Numbered from the stretch's first letter, positions 9,120 to 19,141 are shown. The stretch is 64,000 nt of DNA from Rhodobacter sp. (GCA_013821825.1 PNJK01000008.1:27545-91544); one strand, 5' to 3'. Notes: a model not told the origin generated them from the letters alone. Program-made: numbers and translations.

Positions 9120-10358
9120 GTGAGCGGGCAGACTGGCAGGATGGGCGTGGCGCCAAACAACGACAGGGATGATGCGGTCGTGGTGCCGTTTCGCAGACAT
9201 GTGCTTTACATCCCAGGCTACGATCCGTTTCCGCCGCGCCGCTACCGTGAGCTTTACCGCAAGGAGGGTGCGGCTCAGGCTGCGATCTCGGGCTATGCGC
9301 TGGATCTGCGGCCCCGCAGCGGCGAGACTTACGGCTGGTCGGTGTCGACGATGATGGACGGGCGCAGGACGGAGAGCGACATCGAAGTGCTGGTCTGGTC
9401 CGATCTGGTGCGTGAGTCGATGGCGCGGGGGATTCTGGGCACCTATGTGCAACTGGCGCGGACGGCCTGGGTCTATGTCGCTTCGGGGGCTTTTCGGCGA
9501 CTGGTGCAGTTGCGCAAGGGTCCGATGATTGCAGCGCTTTATCCTGCGGTGTTTTTGATCCTGCAGGCGCTGGTAGCGCTGATGGCAGGTTGGGTTGTGC
9601 TGCGGTTTATAGCCTTGCCCTGGGGCCTGGACTGGTTCCTGTCCGCCGTCGTGATCTGGGCCGTGCTGGAGGGGTTCCGGCGGATCGATCGCTGGCTACT
9701 CGTCTATTACCTTATGCATGACTATGCCTTCAGTGCGCTGGAGGGCGGAGCCTACCCGGCGGTGCTGGAGGCGCGGCTGGCCGAATTCCGGACGCGGGTG
9801 AGGGCGGCACTGGACGGCGAGGTCGATGAGGTGCTGGTGGTCGGTCATTCCTCGGGGGCGCATCTGGCGGTATCGGTGCTGGCCGACCTGATCCGCGACG
9901 GGGTGCCTGGCGGCCCGGCGCTGGGGTTTCTGTCCATGGGGCAGGCGGTACCCATGGTGTCCTTTCTGCCGGGTGCCACGCGGCTCAGGCGCGACCTGGC
10001 CTTTCTGGCGCAGCGCGACGACCTGACCTGGGTCGATGTGAGCGCTCCGGGTGATGGTTGCAGCTTTGCGCTGTGCGATCCGGTGGCGGTCACTGGGGTT
10101 GCTACGGAAAGCCAGCGTTGGCCGCTGGTGATTTCGGCTGCCTTCAGTCAGACGCTGAGCCCAGAGCGTTGGCGCGCGTTGAAACGACGCTATTTCCGGC
10201 TGCATTTCCAGTATCTCTGCGCCTTCGACCGGCCTGGCGACTATGACTACTTCCGGATCACGGCGGGGCCGATGACCCTGGTCGAGCGGTTTCGGGGCCG
10301 CAAACCATCCTCAAGCCGGATCACCCGGGCCTTCAGCCCCTACAGGAGCGTGGAATGA
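9120..10358 (+). CDS. Membrane-anchored alpha/beta-hydrolase-like protein (GHSSG)
   Basis: I do not recognise a named family. The 412-residue protein has two or three hydrophobic helices in the middle (about residues 138-200, ALYPAVFLILQALVALMAG and a following pair). It has a nucleophile elbow, VLVVGHSSGAHLAVSVLA, with Ser244 as the likely catalytic serine. That motif is typical of lipases and esterases, and the N-terminal strand HVLYIPGYDPFPPRRY resembles the first strand and oxyanion loop of such hydrolases. The stop overlaps the start of the following cytochrome P450 (ATGA), so the two are translationally coupled. The GTG at 9120 has no clear ribosome-binding site; the ATG at 9141 is an alternative start. 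Substrate is unknown. Confidence 0.7.
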   Translation: MSGQTGRMGVAPNNDRDDAVVVPFRRHVLYIPGYDPFPPRRYRELYRKEGAAQAAISGYALDLRPRSGETYGWSVSTMMDGRRTESDIEVLVWSDLVRESMARGILGTYVQLARTAWVYVASGAFRRLVQLRKGPMIAALYPAVFLILQALVALMAGWVVLRFIALPWGLDWFLSAVVIWAVLEGFRRIDRWLLVYYLMHDYAFSALEGGAYPAVLEARLAEFRTRVRAALDGEVDEVLVVGHSSGAHLAVSVLADLIRDGVPGGPALGFLSMGQAVPMVSFLPGATRLRRDLAFLAQRDDLTWVDVSAPGDGCSFALCDPVAVTGVATESQRWPLVISAAFSQTLSPERWRALKRRYFRLHFQYLCAFDRPGDYDYFRITAGPMTLVERFRGRKPSSSRITRAFSPYRSVE

Positions 10359-11692
10359 CCCCGCCGAAACCCGAAGCCCGGCCGGACCGGGTGTCGCTTT
10401 GGGGTTATCTGCGGCTTTTCCGGCGCGACATACTGTCAGCGCAGCCGGCGCGGCTTTACCGGGCCTGGATGGCCGAGTTCCGCACGCCATTCTTTCGCAG
10501 CTACCTCTGCAACGACCCTGCACTGGTGCGCCTTGTGCTGGATGAGCGGCCTGCGGATTTCCCCAAGTCGGGGCGGGTGACCGAAGGGCTGCGACCGCTT
10601 CTGGGCCGGTCGGTCTTTGTCACCAACGGCGAGGAATGGCAGCGCCAGCGGCGGATCATCGACCCGGCTTTCGAAGGCGGGCGGGTGAAAGAAGCGTTTC
10701 CGGCGATCTGGGCTGCGGCCGAAGCGGCGGTTCAGCGGATGAAGACCGGCGCTGTAGAGGTAGAGCTTGCCGCCAGCCATGCGGCGGCGGATGTGATTTT
10801 CCGGACGCTGTTCTCGATCCCGATCGAGGACAAGGTCGCGCAAGCGGTCTTCCATGAGTTCCGCGCCTATCAGCGTTCCGCCCCGATCCTGAACCTTGCG
10901 GCCTTCCTGCCCGTGCCGGCCTGGGTGCCGCGCCTGCACCGGAGGGCGACCCTGCGGTCGGCCCGGGTGATCCGGGGGTTGATTTCCGGGATGACCCGCG
11001 ACCGGGCGGCGGCGATTGCGGTAGGGACCGCGCCGCAGGATCTGGCGACCAGGATCATGACAACGCCCGACCCGGTGACGGGCACGGCGTTCGGGACCGG
11101 CGAGATGGTGGATCAGGTGGCGATCTTCTTTCTCGCCGGGCATGAGACCAGCGCCTCGGCCCTTGGATGGGCGCTTTATTTGCTGGCAACGCATCCTGAG
11201 GCGCAAGGCAGGGTGGCGGCAGAGGCGGCGGGGATGGTGCCGGAGTTCGCGACCGTGGGAAAGCTGCGCTTCACCCGCGATGTGTTCCGCGAGGCGCTGC
11301 GGCTTTATCCTCCGGTGCCGATGATGGTGCGGGAGAATGCGCGGGCCGAGGAGTTCCGGGGGCGGAAGGTGCGGCCCGGCGCGCAGGTGGTGATCAGCCC
11401 TTGGCACCTGCAGCGGCATGACCGGATCTGGGACAATCCGGACGGCTTTGACCCCGACCGCTGGTCCACTCCCGAGGCGCGGGAAAGCGCGCGCGACGGC
11501 TATCTGCCGTTTTCGCGGGGGCCGCGCGTTTGCCCCGGCGCAGGGTTCGCCATGCTGGAGGGGACACTGCTCCTGGCCCATCTGGTGCGGGCGTTCCGGT
11601 TCGAGGCGTTGCCCGATCAGGTGCCAGTCCCGGTCGCGCATCTGACGGTGCGGGCCCGGGACGGAATCTGGTTGCGCGTCTCGCGGCGCTAG
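10355..11692 (+). CDS. Cytochrome P450
   Basis: The 445-residue haem-thiolate monooxygenase has the I-helix oxygen-binding motif [11 protein letters not shown] near residue 262, the K-helix ExxR in [12 protein letters not shown], and the haem loop [14 protein letters not shown] with axial Cys393. There is no membrane anchor, so it is a soluble bacterial P450 that needs separate ferredoxin and reductase partners, none of which are adjacent. It is coupled to the upstream GHSSG hydrolase by an ATGA overlap. This implies sequential action on one substrate, for example hydroxylation and hydrolysis of a lipid-like ester; that is inference. Its stop codon shares the bases CTAG with the stop of convergent tctA. 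Confidence 0.95.
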   Translation: MTPPKPEARPDRVSLWGYLRLFRRDILSAQPARLYRAWMAEFRTPFFRSYLCNDPALVRLVLDERPADFPKSGRVTEGLRPLLGRSVFVTNGEEWQRQRRIIDPAFEGGRVKEAFPAIWAAAEAAVQRMKTGAVEVELAASHAAADVIFRTLFSIPIEDKVAQAVFHEFRAYQRSAPILNLAAFLPVPAWVPRLHRRATLRSARVIRGLISGMTRDRAAAIAVGTAPQDLATRIMTTPDPVTGTAFGTGEMVDQVAIFFLAGHETSASALGWALYLLATHPEAQGRVAAEAAGMVPEFATVGKLRFTRDVFREALRLYPPVPMMVRENARAEEFRGRKVRPGAQVVISPWHLQRHDRIWDNPDGFDPDRWSTPEARESARDGYLPFSRGPRVCPGAGFAMLEGTLLLAHLVRAFRFEALPDQVPVPVAHLTVRARDGIWLRVSRR

Positions 11693-13206
11693 TCGCTGTC
11701 ACCTGCGATCTGGGACAGGACCTTGCCCTTGCCGCGCAGGCGCAGGATGAGCGGCAAGATCAGCGCCAAAGCCGCGATCCCAAGCAGCGCGGCCGCAAGC
11801 GGGGTTGCGACCAGCGTCGTCCAGTCGCCTTGCGAGATCGCCAGGGCGCGGCGCAATTGCTGTTCGGCCATCGGTCCAAGGATCAGCCCCACGACCACCG
11901 GGGCAATCGGGTAGCCGTAGAGGCGCAGACCATAGCCCATGAAGCCAAAGAGAAGAAGCATGGAAAGCTCGACCGGCGACGGATTGACGCCGATGGTCCC
12001 CAGCGTGGCGAAAAGCATGATGCCGGCGTAAAGCCACGGGCGCGGGATGCGCAGAAGCAGGACCCAGAACCGGATCAGCGGCAGGTTCAGCACCAGGAGC
12101 ATCACGTTGGCGATGAGGAGGCTGGCAATCAGGCCCCAGACCAGTTGTGGTGCGGTGGCGAAAAGCAGCGGCCCGGGTTGCAGGCCGAACTGCTGAAAGC
12201 CTGCAAGCATGATCGCCGCTGTGGCCGTGGTCGGCAGGCCCAGCGTCAGAAGCGGCACCAGCGTCCCGGCGGCGGCGGCGTTGTTCGCGGCCTCGGGGCC
12301 CGCGACGCCCTCAATGGCGCCGGTCCCGAATTCCTCGGGGTGTTTCGACATGCGCTTTTCGGTGCCGTAGCTGAGGAAACTGGCGATGTCCGCTCCCCCT
12401 GCAGGCATGGCGCCGATGGGAAAGCCGATGGCAGACCCGCGCAGCCATGCGGGCCACGAGCGGCGCCAATCCTCGCGCGTCATGCGGACGGAGCCCTTGA
12501 TCGCCTCGACCTTGTCAGCAAGGCCATGGGTCTGGGCCGCGACGAAAAGCGCCTCGCCAAGCGCGAACAGGGCGACGGCGAGGGTTGTCACCTCGACCCC
12601 GTCCAGAAGCTGCGGGATGCCAAAGGACATGCGGGCCTGTCCGGTCAGCCCGTCGATGCCAACGGTGGCAAGGCCCAGCCCGATGAAAAGCGAGGTCAGG
12701 CCCTTCAGCGTCGAATCGCCAAAGGCCGCAGAGACGGTGACGAAGGCCAGCATCATCAGGGCGAAGTACTCACGCGGGCCGAAGACCAGCGCCAGCTTGA
12801 CGATGTGGGGGGCAAGGAAGGCCAGCGCCAGCGTCGCCAGAAGCCCCGCGACGAACGATCCGATCGCGGCAGTGGCAAGAGCCGGACCGCCGCGGCCGGC
12901 CTTGGCCATGCGGTTGCCCTCCAGCGCGGTGACGATCGAGGCACTTTCGCCAGGCGTGTTCAGAAGGATCGAGGTGGTCGAGCCGCCATACATCCCGCCA
13001 TAGTAGATGCCCGCGAACATGATCAGCGATCCGGCGGGGTCGAGACCGTAGGTCACCGGCAAAAGGAGCGCCACGGTCAGCGCCGGGCCGATGCCGGGCA
13101 AGACGCCGACGGCCGTGCCAAGCGTGACGCCGATCAGCGCGTAGATCAGGATCATCGGCTGGATCGCAGTGCCAAGGCCTTGCAGCAGGAAGTCGAAAGT
13201 GCTCAT
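11689..13206 (-). CDS. tctA: Tripartite tricarboxylate transporter, large permease TctA
   Basis: This 505-residue integral membrane protein with about 12 helices is the large subunit of a TTT-family secondary transporter. Family hallmarks include the N-terminal [24 protein letters not shown] segment and the glycine-rich repeat near residue 320 ([18 protein letters not shown]). With TctB and TctC it forms a Na+- or H+-driven importer for citrate-like or other carboxylates. It is the last gene of the tctC-tctB-tctA run on this strand, four bases after the tctB stop. The substrate cannot be deduced from sequence alone, since TTT systems take many carboxylates and aromatics. Confidence 0.95.
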   Translation of the reverse strand: MSTFDFLLQGLGTAIQPMILIYALIGVTLGTAVGVLPGIGPALTVALLLPVTYGLDPAGSLIMFAGIYYGGMYGGSTTSILLNTPGESASIVTALEGNRMAKAGRGGPALATAAIGSFVAGLLATLALAFLAPHIVKLALVFGPREYFALMMLAFVTVSAAFGDSTLKGLTSLFIGLGLATVGIDGLTGQARMSFGIPQLLDGVEVTTLAVALFALGEALFVAAQTHGLADKVEAIKGSVRMTREDWRRSWPAWLRGSAIGFPIGAMPAGGADIASFLSYGTEKRMSKHPEEFGTGAIEGVAGPEAANNAAAAGTLVPLLTLGLPTTATAAIMLAGFQQFGLQPGPLLFATAPQLVWGLIASLLIANVMLLVLNLPLIRFWVLLLRIPRPWLYAGIMLFATLGTIGVNPSPVELSMLLLFGFMGYGLRLYGYPIAPVVVGLILGPMAEQQLRRALAISQGDWTTLVATPLAAALLGIAALALILPLILRLRGKGKVLSQIAGDSD

Positions 13207-13210
13207 CCGG

Positions 13211-13699
13211 TCAGCCCCCGAGGATCAGGGTTTCAAGCGGGCCGCCGGGCAGGTTGAGCTGCAAGAGGCGGTCGAAGATGGCATAGACCACAAAGGCGAA
13301 CCCGATGCCCACCGGCAGCGTCAGCACAAGGTTGCGCTTGCCGAAACCTGCGGCGGTCGTGGCGAAGAGGATGCCGGTCGCCAGCGAAAAGCCGATGGTG
13401 TGCAGAAGCGCGATTTGCAGGACCAGCCCGCCGCCGATCCAGAAAAGCGGCACCGGGTTCTGGCGCGGCACATCCGCAAGTCTGCCCCGGAACGCGCCCA
13501 CCGCAGTGGTCGCGGCAAGCGCGATCAGCGCCCAGCCGACCACTTTCGGCATCGCTGCGGGACCGATCCCGGCATAGCCGCCCTTGTCGGGGATCGTGCT
13601 TGCGTCCCACAGCGGGACCGCACCGAAAACCGCTAAAAGGGCCGCGATGATGAACGCCGCCCCATCGGGGCGGCGTCCGGTTCCGGCTTGACCGGTCAT
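13211..13699 (-). CDS. tctB: Tripartite tricarboxylate transporter, small permease TctB
   Basis: A 162-residue membrane protein with four predicted helices, the small permease partner of TctA. The start at 13699 ([29 protein letters not shown]) puts the first helix about 12 residues in, as usual for TctB; the frame runs further upstream into tctC without support. The start overlaps the tctC stop by four bases (ATGA), so the order tctC-tctB-tctA is translationally linked. Sequence in this family is poorly conserved, and the assignment rests on size, topology and position. Confidence 0.9.
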   Translation of the reverse strand: MTGQAGTGRRPDGAAFIIAALLAVFGAVPLWDASTIPDKGGYAGIGPAAMPKVVGWALIALAATTAVGAFRGRLADVPRQNPVPLFWIGGGLVLQIALLHTIGFSLATGILFATTAAGFGKRNLVLTLPVGIGFAFVVYAIFDRLLQLNLPGGPLETLILGG

Positions 13700-14640
13700 T
13701 GCACCAGACCGATGTCCTTGAGGACGGCGGTCGTGGCTTCGATCTCTTTCGCAAGCTGGGCTTCGAAATCTGCGCCGGCAAGGTAGGTGTTGGCCCAGCC
13801 CTTGGTTTCCAGCGCGGCTTTCCAACCGGCCGAATTCGCCAGCTTGTCGATATCGGCCATGACGGCGGCTTTCTGGTCGTCCGTCAGGCCAGGCGCGGCG
13901 GCGATCATGCGCCAGTTCTGCACGTTCACGTCATAGCCCGACTCCATCAGCGTCGGGGCATCGGTGCCCGGCCATTTTTCGGCGGTCGAGACCGCCAGCA
14001 TCCGCAGGGCCCCGGCTTCGACCTGCGGCAGGAATTCACCGACGCCGGAGATGCCGACGGTCACCTGGCTGCCAAGGATGGCCGCCAGCGCCTCGCCACC
14101 GCCCGAGAAGGCGACATAGTTGATCTTGGTCGGGTCGATGCCGGCGGCCTTGGCCAGAAGCCCCACGGTGATGTGGTCTACGCCCCCCGCCGAGCCGCCC
14201 GCCCAGGAGACCGCGCCGGGATCGGCCTTCATCATCTCGACCAGTTCGTTGATGTTCTGGATCGGGCTGGAGGCGGACACCGCGATACCCACGGCCTCGC
14301 CGGTCAGGCGGGCAATCGGGGTGACGTCGGCCAAGCTGACCGGCGAGGCGTTGGTCAGGATCGCGCCCACCATGACATAGCCGCCGACAATCAGCTGTTT
14401 AGGATCTCCCGCAGTCGAGGCTGCAAATTGCGCAAGGCCCACGGTGCCGCCCGCGCCGGGCACGTTCTGGACCTGCACGTTGCCGGAAATGCCTTCGGCG
14501 ACCATGACTTCCTGGATGGTACGCGCGGTGGAATCCCAGCCGCCGCCGGGGGCCGCCGGGGCCATGATCGTGTATTCCTCCGCAAAGGCTGCGGTTGCGC
14601 TGGCGACGGCTAATACCGCGCCGAGAATGGCGTGTTTCAT
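13696..14640 (-). CDS. tctC: Tripartite tricarboxylate transporter substrate-binding protein TctC
   Basis: This 314-residue periplasmic binding protein has a Sec signal peptide ([16 protein letters not shown]) cleaved before [21 protein letters not shown]. The latter is the conserved ligand-site start of the Bug/TctC family. The [15 protein letters not shown] segment near residue 60 is a second family hallmark. It captures a carboxylate and delivers it to TctAB. It is the first gene of the transport operon and has a strong AGGAGGAGAAA ribosome-binding site. The 121-base gap to the upstream binding-protein gene probably holds its own promoter. Confidence 0.95.
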   Translation of the reverse strand: MKHAILGAVLAVASATAAFAEEYTIMAPAAPGGGWDSTARTIQEVMVAEGISGNVQVQNVPGAGGTVGLAQFAASTAGDPKQLIVGGYVMVGAILTNASPVSLADVTPIARLTGEAVGIAVSASSPIQNINELVEMMKADPGAVSWAGGSAGGVDHITVGLLAKAAGIDPTKINYVAFSGGGEALAAILGSQVTVGISGVGEFLPQVEAGALRMLAVSTAEKWPGTDAPTLMESGYDVNVQNWRMIAAAPGLTDDQKAAVMADIDKLANSAGWKAALETKGWANTYLAGADFEAQLAKEIEATTAVLKDIGLVQ

Positions 14641-14761
14641 GTTTTTCTCCTCCTATGGCACCTTCGTGTGCCGGCTCATTCCGGGCGGCGCCTCCTCGCG
14701 CCGGTCCCATTGTTACAGTGCAGCATAGAAACCTGTCGGAAAGCTGACAGAGAACTGCACT

Positions 14762-15817
14762 TCAGGGGTTTGGCGTGCCGGACAGGGCATTTTGCCACCG
14801 CGCGATCAGGCGGGCGCGTTTCGACTGGTCCAGATAGGCCAGAAGTCCGGGGCTGACCGGCACCGGGCGCAGTTGCTCGCCCAGGGCGGCTTCCATCGCG
14901 CGGGCGGAGTTCTCTGCCGACACTTCCAGCGACACGGCCGCAAGGCGCAGGCGTTCGGCCATGATCGTTTGCCCTTCGCGCCCCATCAGGAAGGCCAGAA
15001 AGGCCGTCCCGAGGTCAGGCCGGGCAGCCGCGCGGGGCACAAGGCCGACGCGGCTGACGACCACGGTGAAATCCTTGAGCAATAGGACGCCAAGGTCCGG
15101 CTCTTGCCGGGCGCGGGCGTCGGCGTAGGAGCCAAGGATGTTGTAACCCAAGGCCAGCCTGCCATCGGCCACGCGGTCGATGATTTCCTGACTGGTCGGA
15201 AAGGTCTGCAGGCGTGCCCGCCCCATGGCCGCGACCAGCGACCAGATGTCGGCGAAATGCTCGGCGTCCCTGGCCAGGTAAAGATACCCCACCGCCGAGC
15301 GGGTCACGTCATAGGTGCCGATCCGCCCCATCGCTTCGGGGCGGGAAAGCCAGTCGATCACCTCAAGCCGTGACTGCGGCGGGCCGTCGGGAAACGACGG
15401 CTTGTGCCAGACCAGAACGCCCGGTTCGAAGGTCAGGGCAAAGGCGGTCTCGCGCCAGTTGGCCCAGTCGGGCCAGTCGCGCGCCAGGGGCACGTTGACC
15501 GGCTGCGCATAGCCGTCATTGGTCAGCTTGACCTGAAGGTCCATGCCCGAGGAAAAGGCGAAATCGGCGGTCCGGCCGCCGCTGTCGGTTTCCGCAATCA
15601 CCCGCGCCGCGATTTCGGCAGCAAGGAGTTCGTCGTAGACCACGGTAACGCCCGGATTCTCGGCCTGAAACGCGGCGATAAGCGGGGCGGCAAGTGGCTG
15701 ATCGAGGGTGGAATAGATCGACAGGATGCCCGTCTCGCCCTCCGGCGCGGGATAGCGCGAGGGTTCGGCCGCCGCAGGCGACATCAGGCCGACCAGAAGG
15801 GGGAGAAGGCGCCACAT
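14762..15817 (-). CDS. Periplasmic binding protein, AfuA/PgtC type, next to tctDE
   Basis: A 351-residue exported binding protein: signal peptide MWRLLPLLVGLMSPAAA, then ILSIYSTLDQPLAAPLIAAFQAENPGVTVVYDE, the usual opening of family 1 extracellular solute-binding proteins that take iron, phosphonates or organic phosphates. It does not belong to the TctC family although it sits between tctC and the divergent tctD-tctE regulators. No ABC permease or ATPase is adjacent. In phosphoglycerate uptake of Salmonella, PgtC is a binding-protein-like component that acts with the sensor kinase; by analogy this protein may present ligand to TctE. That role is inference. The ATG at 15817 is preferred over 15853 because it directly precedes the signal peptide. 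Confidence 0.75.
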   Translation of the reverse strand: MWRLLPLLVGLMSPAAAEPSRYPAPEGETGILSIYSTLDQPLAAPLIAAFQAENPGVTVVYDELLAAEIAARVIAETDSGGRTADFAFSSGMDLQVKLTNDGYAQPVNVPLARDWPDWANWRETAFALTFEPGVLVWHKPSFPDGPPQSRLEVIDWLSRPEAMGRIGTYDVTRSAVGYLYLARDAEHFADIWSLVAAMGRARLQTFPTSQEIIDRVADGRLALGYNILGSYADARARQEPDLGVLLLKDFTVVVSRVGLVPRAAARPDLGTAFLAFLMGREGQTIMAERLRLAAVSLEVSAENSARAMEAALGEQLRPVPVSPGLLAYLDQSKRARLIARWQNALSGTPNP

Positions 15818-15975
15818 CGGCAGAAGCCTGCCCCAATGCGGCCAACTGCTCAAGCGTCAAGGCTGGGCTTGGGCATTCTGGCCGGTCTTCGCCCTTGCCC
15901 TCGCCGGGTTGCAAACCCCCTATGGATGGCTTTCGCTGACAGCGGGCCTGCACTAGGCTTCTGCTGGGGGAAGCC

Positions 15976-16653
15976 ATGCGCCTTTTGCTTGTCGAGGATG
16001 ATCTGCCGCTGGCCGAGGCGCTGACCGCGCTGTTGGCGGGCTCGGGCCATGCGGTTGATTGTGTGCATGACGGTCTGGCCGCCGAGGCATTGCTTCTGGC
16101 CGAACTGTTCGAGCTGGTGGTGCTGGACCTGAACCTGCCGGGGCTGGACGGGCTGAGCCTGTTGCGCCGCGTCCGGGCCCGAACGCCGTCGCCCGCCGTG
16201 ATGATCCTGACCGCGCGCGGTTCGGCGGAAGAGCGGGTGCGGGGGTTGGACCTTGGGGCGGACGACTACATGTCCAAGCCCTTTGACGTGCGAGAGTTCG
16301 AGGCGCGGGTGCGGTCACTTTTGCGACGGCAGGCGGGGCTGCGATCATCGGTGGTGCGGCTGGGACAGGTAACGCTGGACCTGACAACCCGGCAGTTCCG
16401 CGCCGAGGAGGCCGATCTGGACCTGCCGCCGCGGGAACGGGCGCTTTTGGAGCTGTTCTTCCTGCGCGCCGGCAAGGTGGTGACGAAAGAGGCCATCGTG
16501 CAATCGCTGACCTCGCTGGACGACCTGCTGTCGGACAATGCGATCGAGCAATATGTCTCGCGCCTGCGCCGTCGTATTGCTCCCCTTGGCCTGACCCTGC
16601 GCACTGCCCGGGGGCTTGGCTATCTGCTGGAAAAACCGGCGGAGGGCGCATGA
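15976..16653 (+). CDS. tctD: OmpR-family response regulator TctD
   Basis: The 225-residue two-domain regulator has an N-terminal receiver (acidic cluster EDD near residue 7, phospho-acceptor Asp51 in VVLDLNLPGLDG, Lys in MSKPFD) and a C-terminal winged helix (LPPRERALLELFFLRAGKVVTKEAIV, then DNAIEQYVSRLRRRI). It overlaps tctE by four bases and lies beside the tct transporter, so it most likely controls tctCBA expression in response to the imported carboxylate. It diverges from the binding-protein gene, with 158 bases between the starts available for a shared control region. Confidence 0.92.
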   Translation: MRLLLVEDDLPLAEALTALLAGSGHAVDCVHDGLAAEALLLAELFELVVLDLNLPGLDGLSLLRRVRARTPSPAVMILTARGSAEERVRGLDLGADDYMSKPFDVREFEARVRSLLRRQAGLRSSVVRLGQVTLDLTTRQFRAEEADLDLPPRERALLELFFLRAGKVVTKEAIVQSLTSLDDLLSDNAIEQYVSRLRRRIAPLGLTLRTARGLGYLLEKPAEGA

Positions 16654-18050
16654 CCGGCAATTCGCTGCGGCGGCAGCTTCTGGCGTGGCTGATGCTGGCG
16701 ACGACGGCGCTGGGCATCATCGCGCTGGCCGACACCTGGCGCGAGGCGGTCTTGACGGCGCAAGGTCTTTCCGACCGCGTGCTGGAGGGATCGGCGCTGG
16801 CCATTGCCGAACGGGTGACGGTGGACGAAGGCGGCGGGCTGGAGGTGGACGTGCCCTTCGCCGCGCTGGAAATGCTGGCGTCGGCAGCTGAAGACCAGGT
16901 GTTCTATCGGGTGGATGCCCCCGCAGGGCAGTTCCTGACCGGGTATGAAGCCCTGTCGCTTGTGGCGCTCGGTGACGAGGGGATCGGCTTTGCCGACGGC
17001 TTGTTCGGCGCGGTGCCGATCCGCAGTGCCACCTTGATGCGGCGGGTGTCCACCGGGTCGGAGTCGGTGGCCTTTACCGTGACCGTGGCGGAATCGACCC
17101 TGGCGCGCAGCACACTGGCGCGGACGATCCTGATCCGGTCGGCCCTGCGGATTCTGGTGCTGATGCTCTGCACGGTGGCGATCGTCTGGCTTGCGGTGAC
17201 GTTGGCCTTTCGCCCGCTGGACCGGCTGGGCGCGGCGATCGGCGAACGCACACCCGATGACCTGCGCCCGTTGACGGCCGAGGTTCCGGTCGAGGCAGCG
17301 CCACTGGCCGGGGCGATCAACAGTTTCATGGCGCGGCTGGATGGGGCGGTGGCGGCGCTACGGAACTTCACCGGCAATGCCAGCCACCAGTTGCGCACGC
17401 CCTTGGCCACCTTGCGCACCCAGCTTGCGCTGGCCCGGCGCGCCGGGGACCGCGTGCAGGCCGAAGCGGCGCTGGACAAGGCGGATGCGGCATTGGTCCG
17501 GGCTGAACGGGTGCTGGCGCAGCTTTTGGCGCTGGCTCGGGTCGATGCGGCGGCAACCGGATTGGCGTTGCAGCCGGTCGATCTGGCCACGCTTGCACGC
17601 GATCTGGCGGGCGAGGCGTTGCCCCGCGCGGCAGATGCGGGGATCGACCTGGGTTATGAAGGACCGCAGCAGGCCGAGGTGCTGGCCGAGCCGGTGCTGG
17701 TCGCCGAATTGCTGCGTAACCTTCTGGACAATGCGCTGCGCTATGGCGGGCCGGGGGCGGTGGTGACCGTGCGGGTCCGGGCAGAGCCGGGATTTCAGGT
17801 GCTGGAGGTCGAGGATAACGGGCCGGGCCTGCCGCAGGACCGCCTGTCGCAGTTGCAGCTTGCCCGCGTCCCTCAGCGCATGGTGCCGCAGGCCGGCACG
17901 GGTGGCGCTTCGGGCAGCGGGGCGGGCGGATATGGGTTGGGGTTGGCCATCGTGGCGGAAATCGCGGCGCTGTTCGGGGCCAGTTGCAGTTTCGATGCCG
18001 GCACCGGGGGACGTGGGTTGCTTGCCAGCTGCCGGTTTCGGGCCGTCTGA
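16650..18050 (+). CDS. tctE: Sensor histidine kinase TctE
   Basis: The 466-residue kinase has an N-terminal membrane helix (about residues 8-28), a periplasmic region of about 135 residues of the 2CSK_N type, a second helix (ILVLMLCTVAIVWLAVTLAF) and a HAMP segment. The H-box ASHQLRTPLATLRTQLA contains His246, and the ATPase motifs are LLRNLLDNALRYGG, DNGPGL and GYGLGLAIVAEI. It is the cognate kinase of TctD, encoded with an ATGA overlap. The ligand is presumably the carboxylate carried by TctCBA, sensed directly or through the adjacent periplasmic binding protein. Confidence 0.92.
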   Translation: MTGNSLRRQLLAWLMLATTALGIIALADTWREAVLTAQGLSDRVLEGSALAIAERVTVDEGGGLEVDVPFAALEMLASAAEDQVFYRVDAPAGQFLTGYEALSLVALGDEGIGFADGLFGAVPIRSATLMRRVSTGSESVAFTVTVAESTLARSTLARTILIRSALRILVLMLCTVAIVWLAVTLAFRPLDRLGAAIGERTPDDLRPLTAEVPVEAAPLAGAINSFMARLDGAVAALRNFTGNASHQLRTPLATLRTQLALARRAGDRVQAEAALDKADAALVRAERVLAQLLALARVDAAATGLALQPVDLATLARDLAGEALPRAADAGIDLGYEGPQQAEVLAEPVLVAELLRNLLDNALRYGGPGAVVTVRVRAEPGFQVLEVEDNGPGLPQDRLSQLQLARVPQRMVPQAGTGGASGSGAGGYGLGLAIVAEIAALFGASCSFDAGTGGRGLLASCRFRAV

Positions 18051-18074
18051 ACAGGGATCTCAGGGCGGGTGATC

Positions 18075-18314
18075 TTACAGGATTTCGACCCGGTAGCTTT
18101 CGATCACCGTATTGGCGAGAAGTTTTTCGCACATCGCCTTCACCTCGGCTTCGGCAGCCGCACGATCGGATTCGACCAGATCAAGCTCGATCACTTTGCC
18201 TTGACGGACACCATTCACACCCTGGAACCCCAGAGAGCCCAACGCATGGCGCACAGCCTCGCCCTGCGGATCAAGGACGCCGAATTTCAGCATGACGGTG
18301 ACGCGGGCTTTCAT
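18075..18314 (-). CDS. purS: Phosphoribosylformylglycinamidine synthase subunit PurS
   Basis: The 79-residue protein is the small structural subunit that bridges PurQ and PurL in the three-part FGAM synthase. It shows the family pattern MKARVTVMLKFGVLDPQGEAVRHALGSLG with the LDPQG turn, and the C-terminal CEKLLANTVIESYRVEI segment. It is 74 bases downstream of purC on the same strand, a common pairing. PurQ is also present in this window but is far away and on the other strand. Confidence 0.95.
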   Translation of the reverse strand: MKARVTVMLKFGVLDPQGEAVRHALGSLGFQGVNGVRQGKVIELDLVESDRAAAEAEVKAMCEKLLANTVIESYRVEIL

Positions 18315-18388
18315 CTGGGCCTCCGATGGCGTGGTTTTGCCCGTCCTTAGCGAAGGGGCGAGCAGGGGGCAAGGGTGCCGGGATCGGG

Positions 18389-19141
18389 TCAGTTGATCAG
18401 TGTGGGCTTTGTCGTGTGCGTCACGTTCGACGGCATCACGCCAAGCCGGCGGGCAAGCTCGCTATAAACATCGTTCATCGGCTGAGGGTCGGGCAGGCTG
18501 CCATCGGGCCGTTCCGGCATGCGCATGTCCCAAAGGCGGCAACTGTCCGGGCTGATCTCATCCGCGACGATCAGGCGCATATAGTCTCCGTCCCAGACGC
18601 GGCCAACCTCGATCTTGAAGTCGGCAAGGCGGATGCCGACGCCCATCATCACGCCCGACAGGAAGTCGTTCACCCGCAGTGCCAGAGCGATGATGTCGTC
18701 AAGGTCCTGCTGGTTGGCCCAGCCGAAGGCGACGATGTGTTCCTCGGCCACCAGCGGCGCGTTCAGGCGTTCATCCTTGTAGTAGTATTCCACGATCGGC
18801 CGGGGCAGTTGCGTGCCCTCTGGGATGCCCAGCCTTGCAGTCATCGGCCCGGCCGAGAAGTTGCGGACCACCACCTCAAGCGGGATGATTTCCGCCATCC
18901 GCACCAGTTGCTCGCGCATGTTGATGCGGCGGATGAAATGCGTCGGCACGCCGATCTGGTTCAGGCCTGTCATGAAGAATTCCGACAAGCGGTTGTTCAG
19001 AACGCCCTTGCCTTCCAGCGTTGCGGGGGCCGCGACGGTAGGCGCGCTGTCATCCTTGAAGTACTGGATCAGCGTGCCGGGTTCGGGGCCTTCGTAGAGG
19101 ATCTTCGCCTTGCCTTCGTAGACCTTCTTGCGCCGTGCCAT
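18389..19141 (-). CDS. purC: SAICAR synthetase PurC
   Basis: The 250-residue enzyme joins CAIR and aspartate with ATP to form SAICAR in purine synthesis. It opens with [22 protein letters not shown], the conserved ATP-binding start of PurC, and carries the signature segments [12 protein letters not shown] and [12 protein letters not shown]. Its length matches the bacterial family. The ATG at 19141 is chosen by this conserved N-terminus; the frame is open far upstream but unlike any PurC. It is divergent from the ATPase zeta-subunit gene and followed by purS. Confidence 0.96.
   Translation of the reverse strand: MARRKKVYEGKAKILYEGPEPGTLIQYFKDDSAPTVAAPATLEGKGVLNNRLSEFFMTGLNQIGVPTHFIRRINMREQLVRMAEIIPLEVVVRNFSAGPMTARLGIPEGTQLPRPIVEYYYKDERLNAPLVAEEHIVAFGWANQQDLDDIIALALRVNDFLSGVMMGVGIRLADFKIEVGRVWDGDYMRLIVADEISPDSCRLWDMRMPERPDGSLPDPQPMNDVYSELARRLGVMPSNVTHTTKPTLIN

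Noticed and set aside
11530..13257. Plus-strand frame opposite tctA
   Set aside because: Product is Gln/Arg/Gly-rich and lacks domains, while tctA on the other strand is well conserved.
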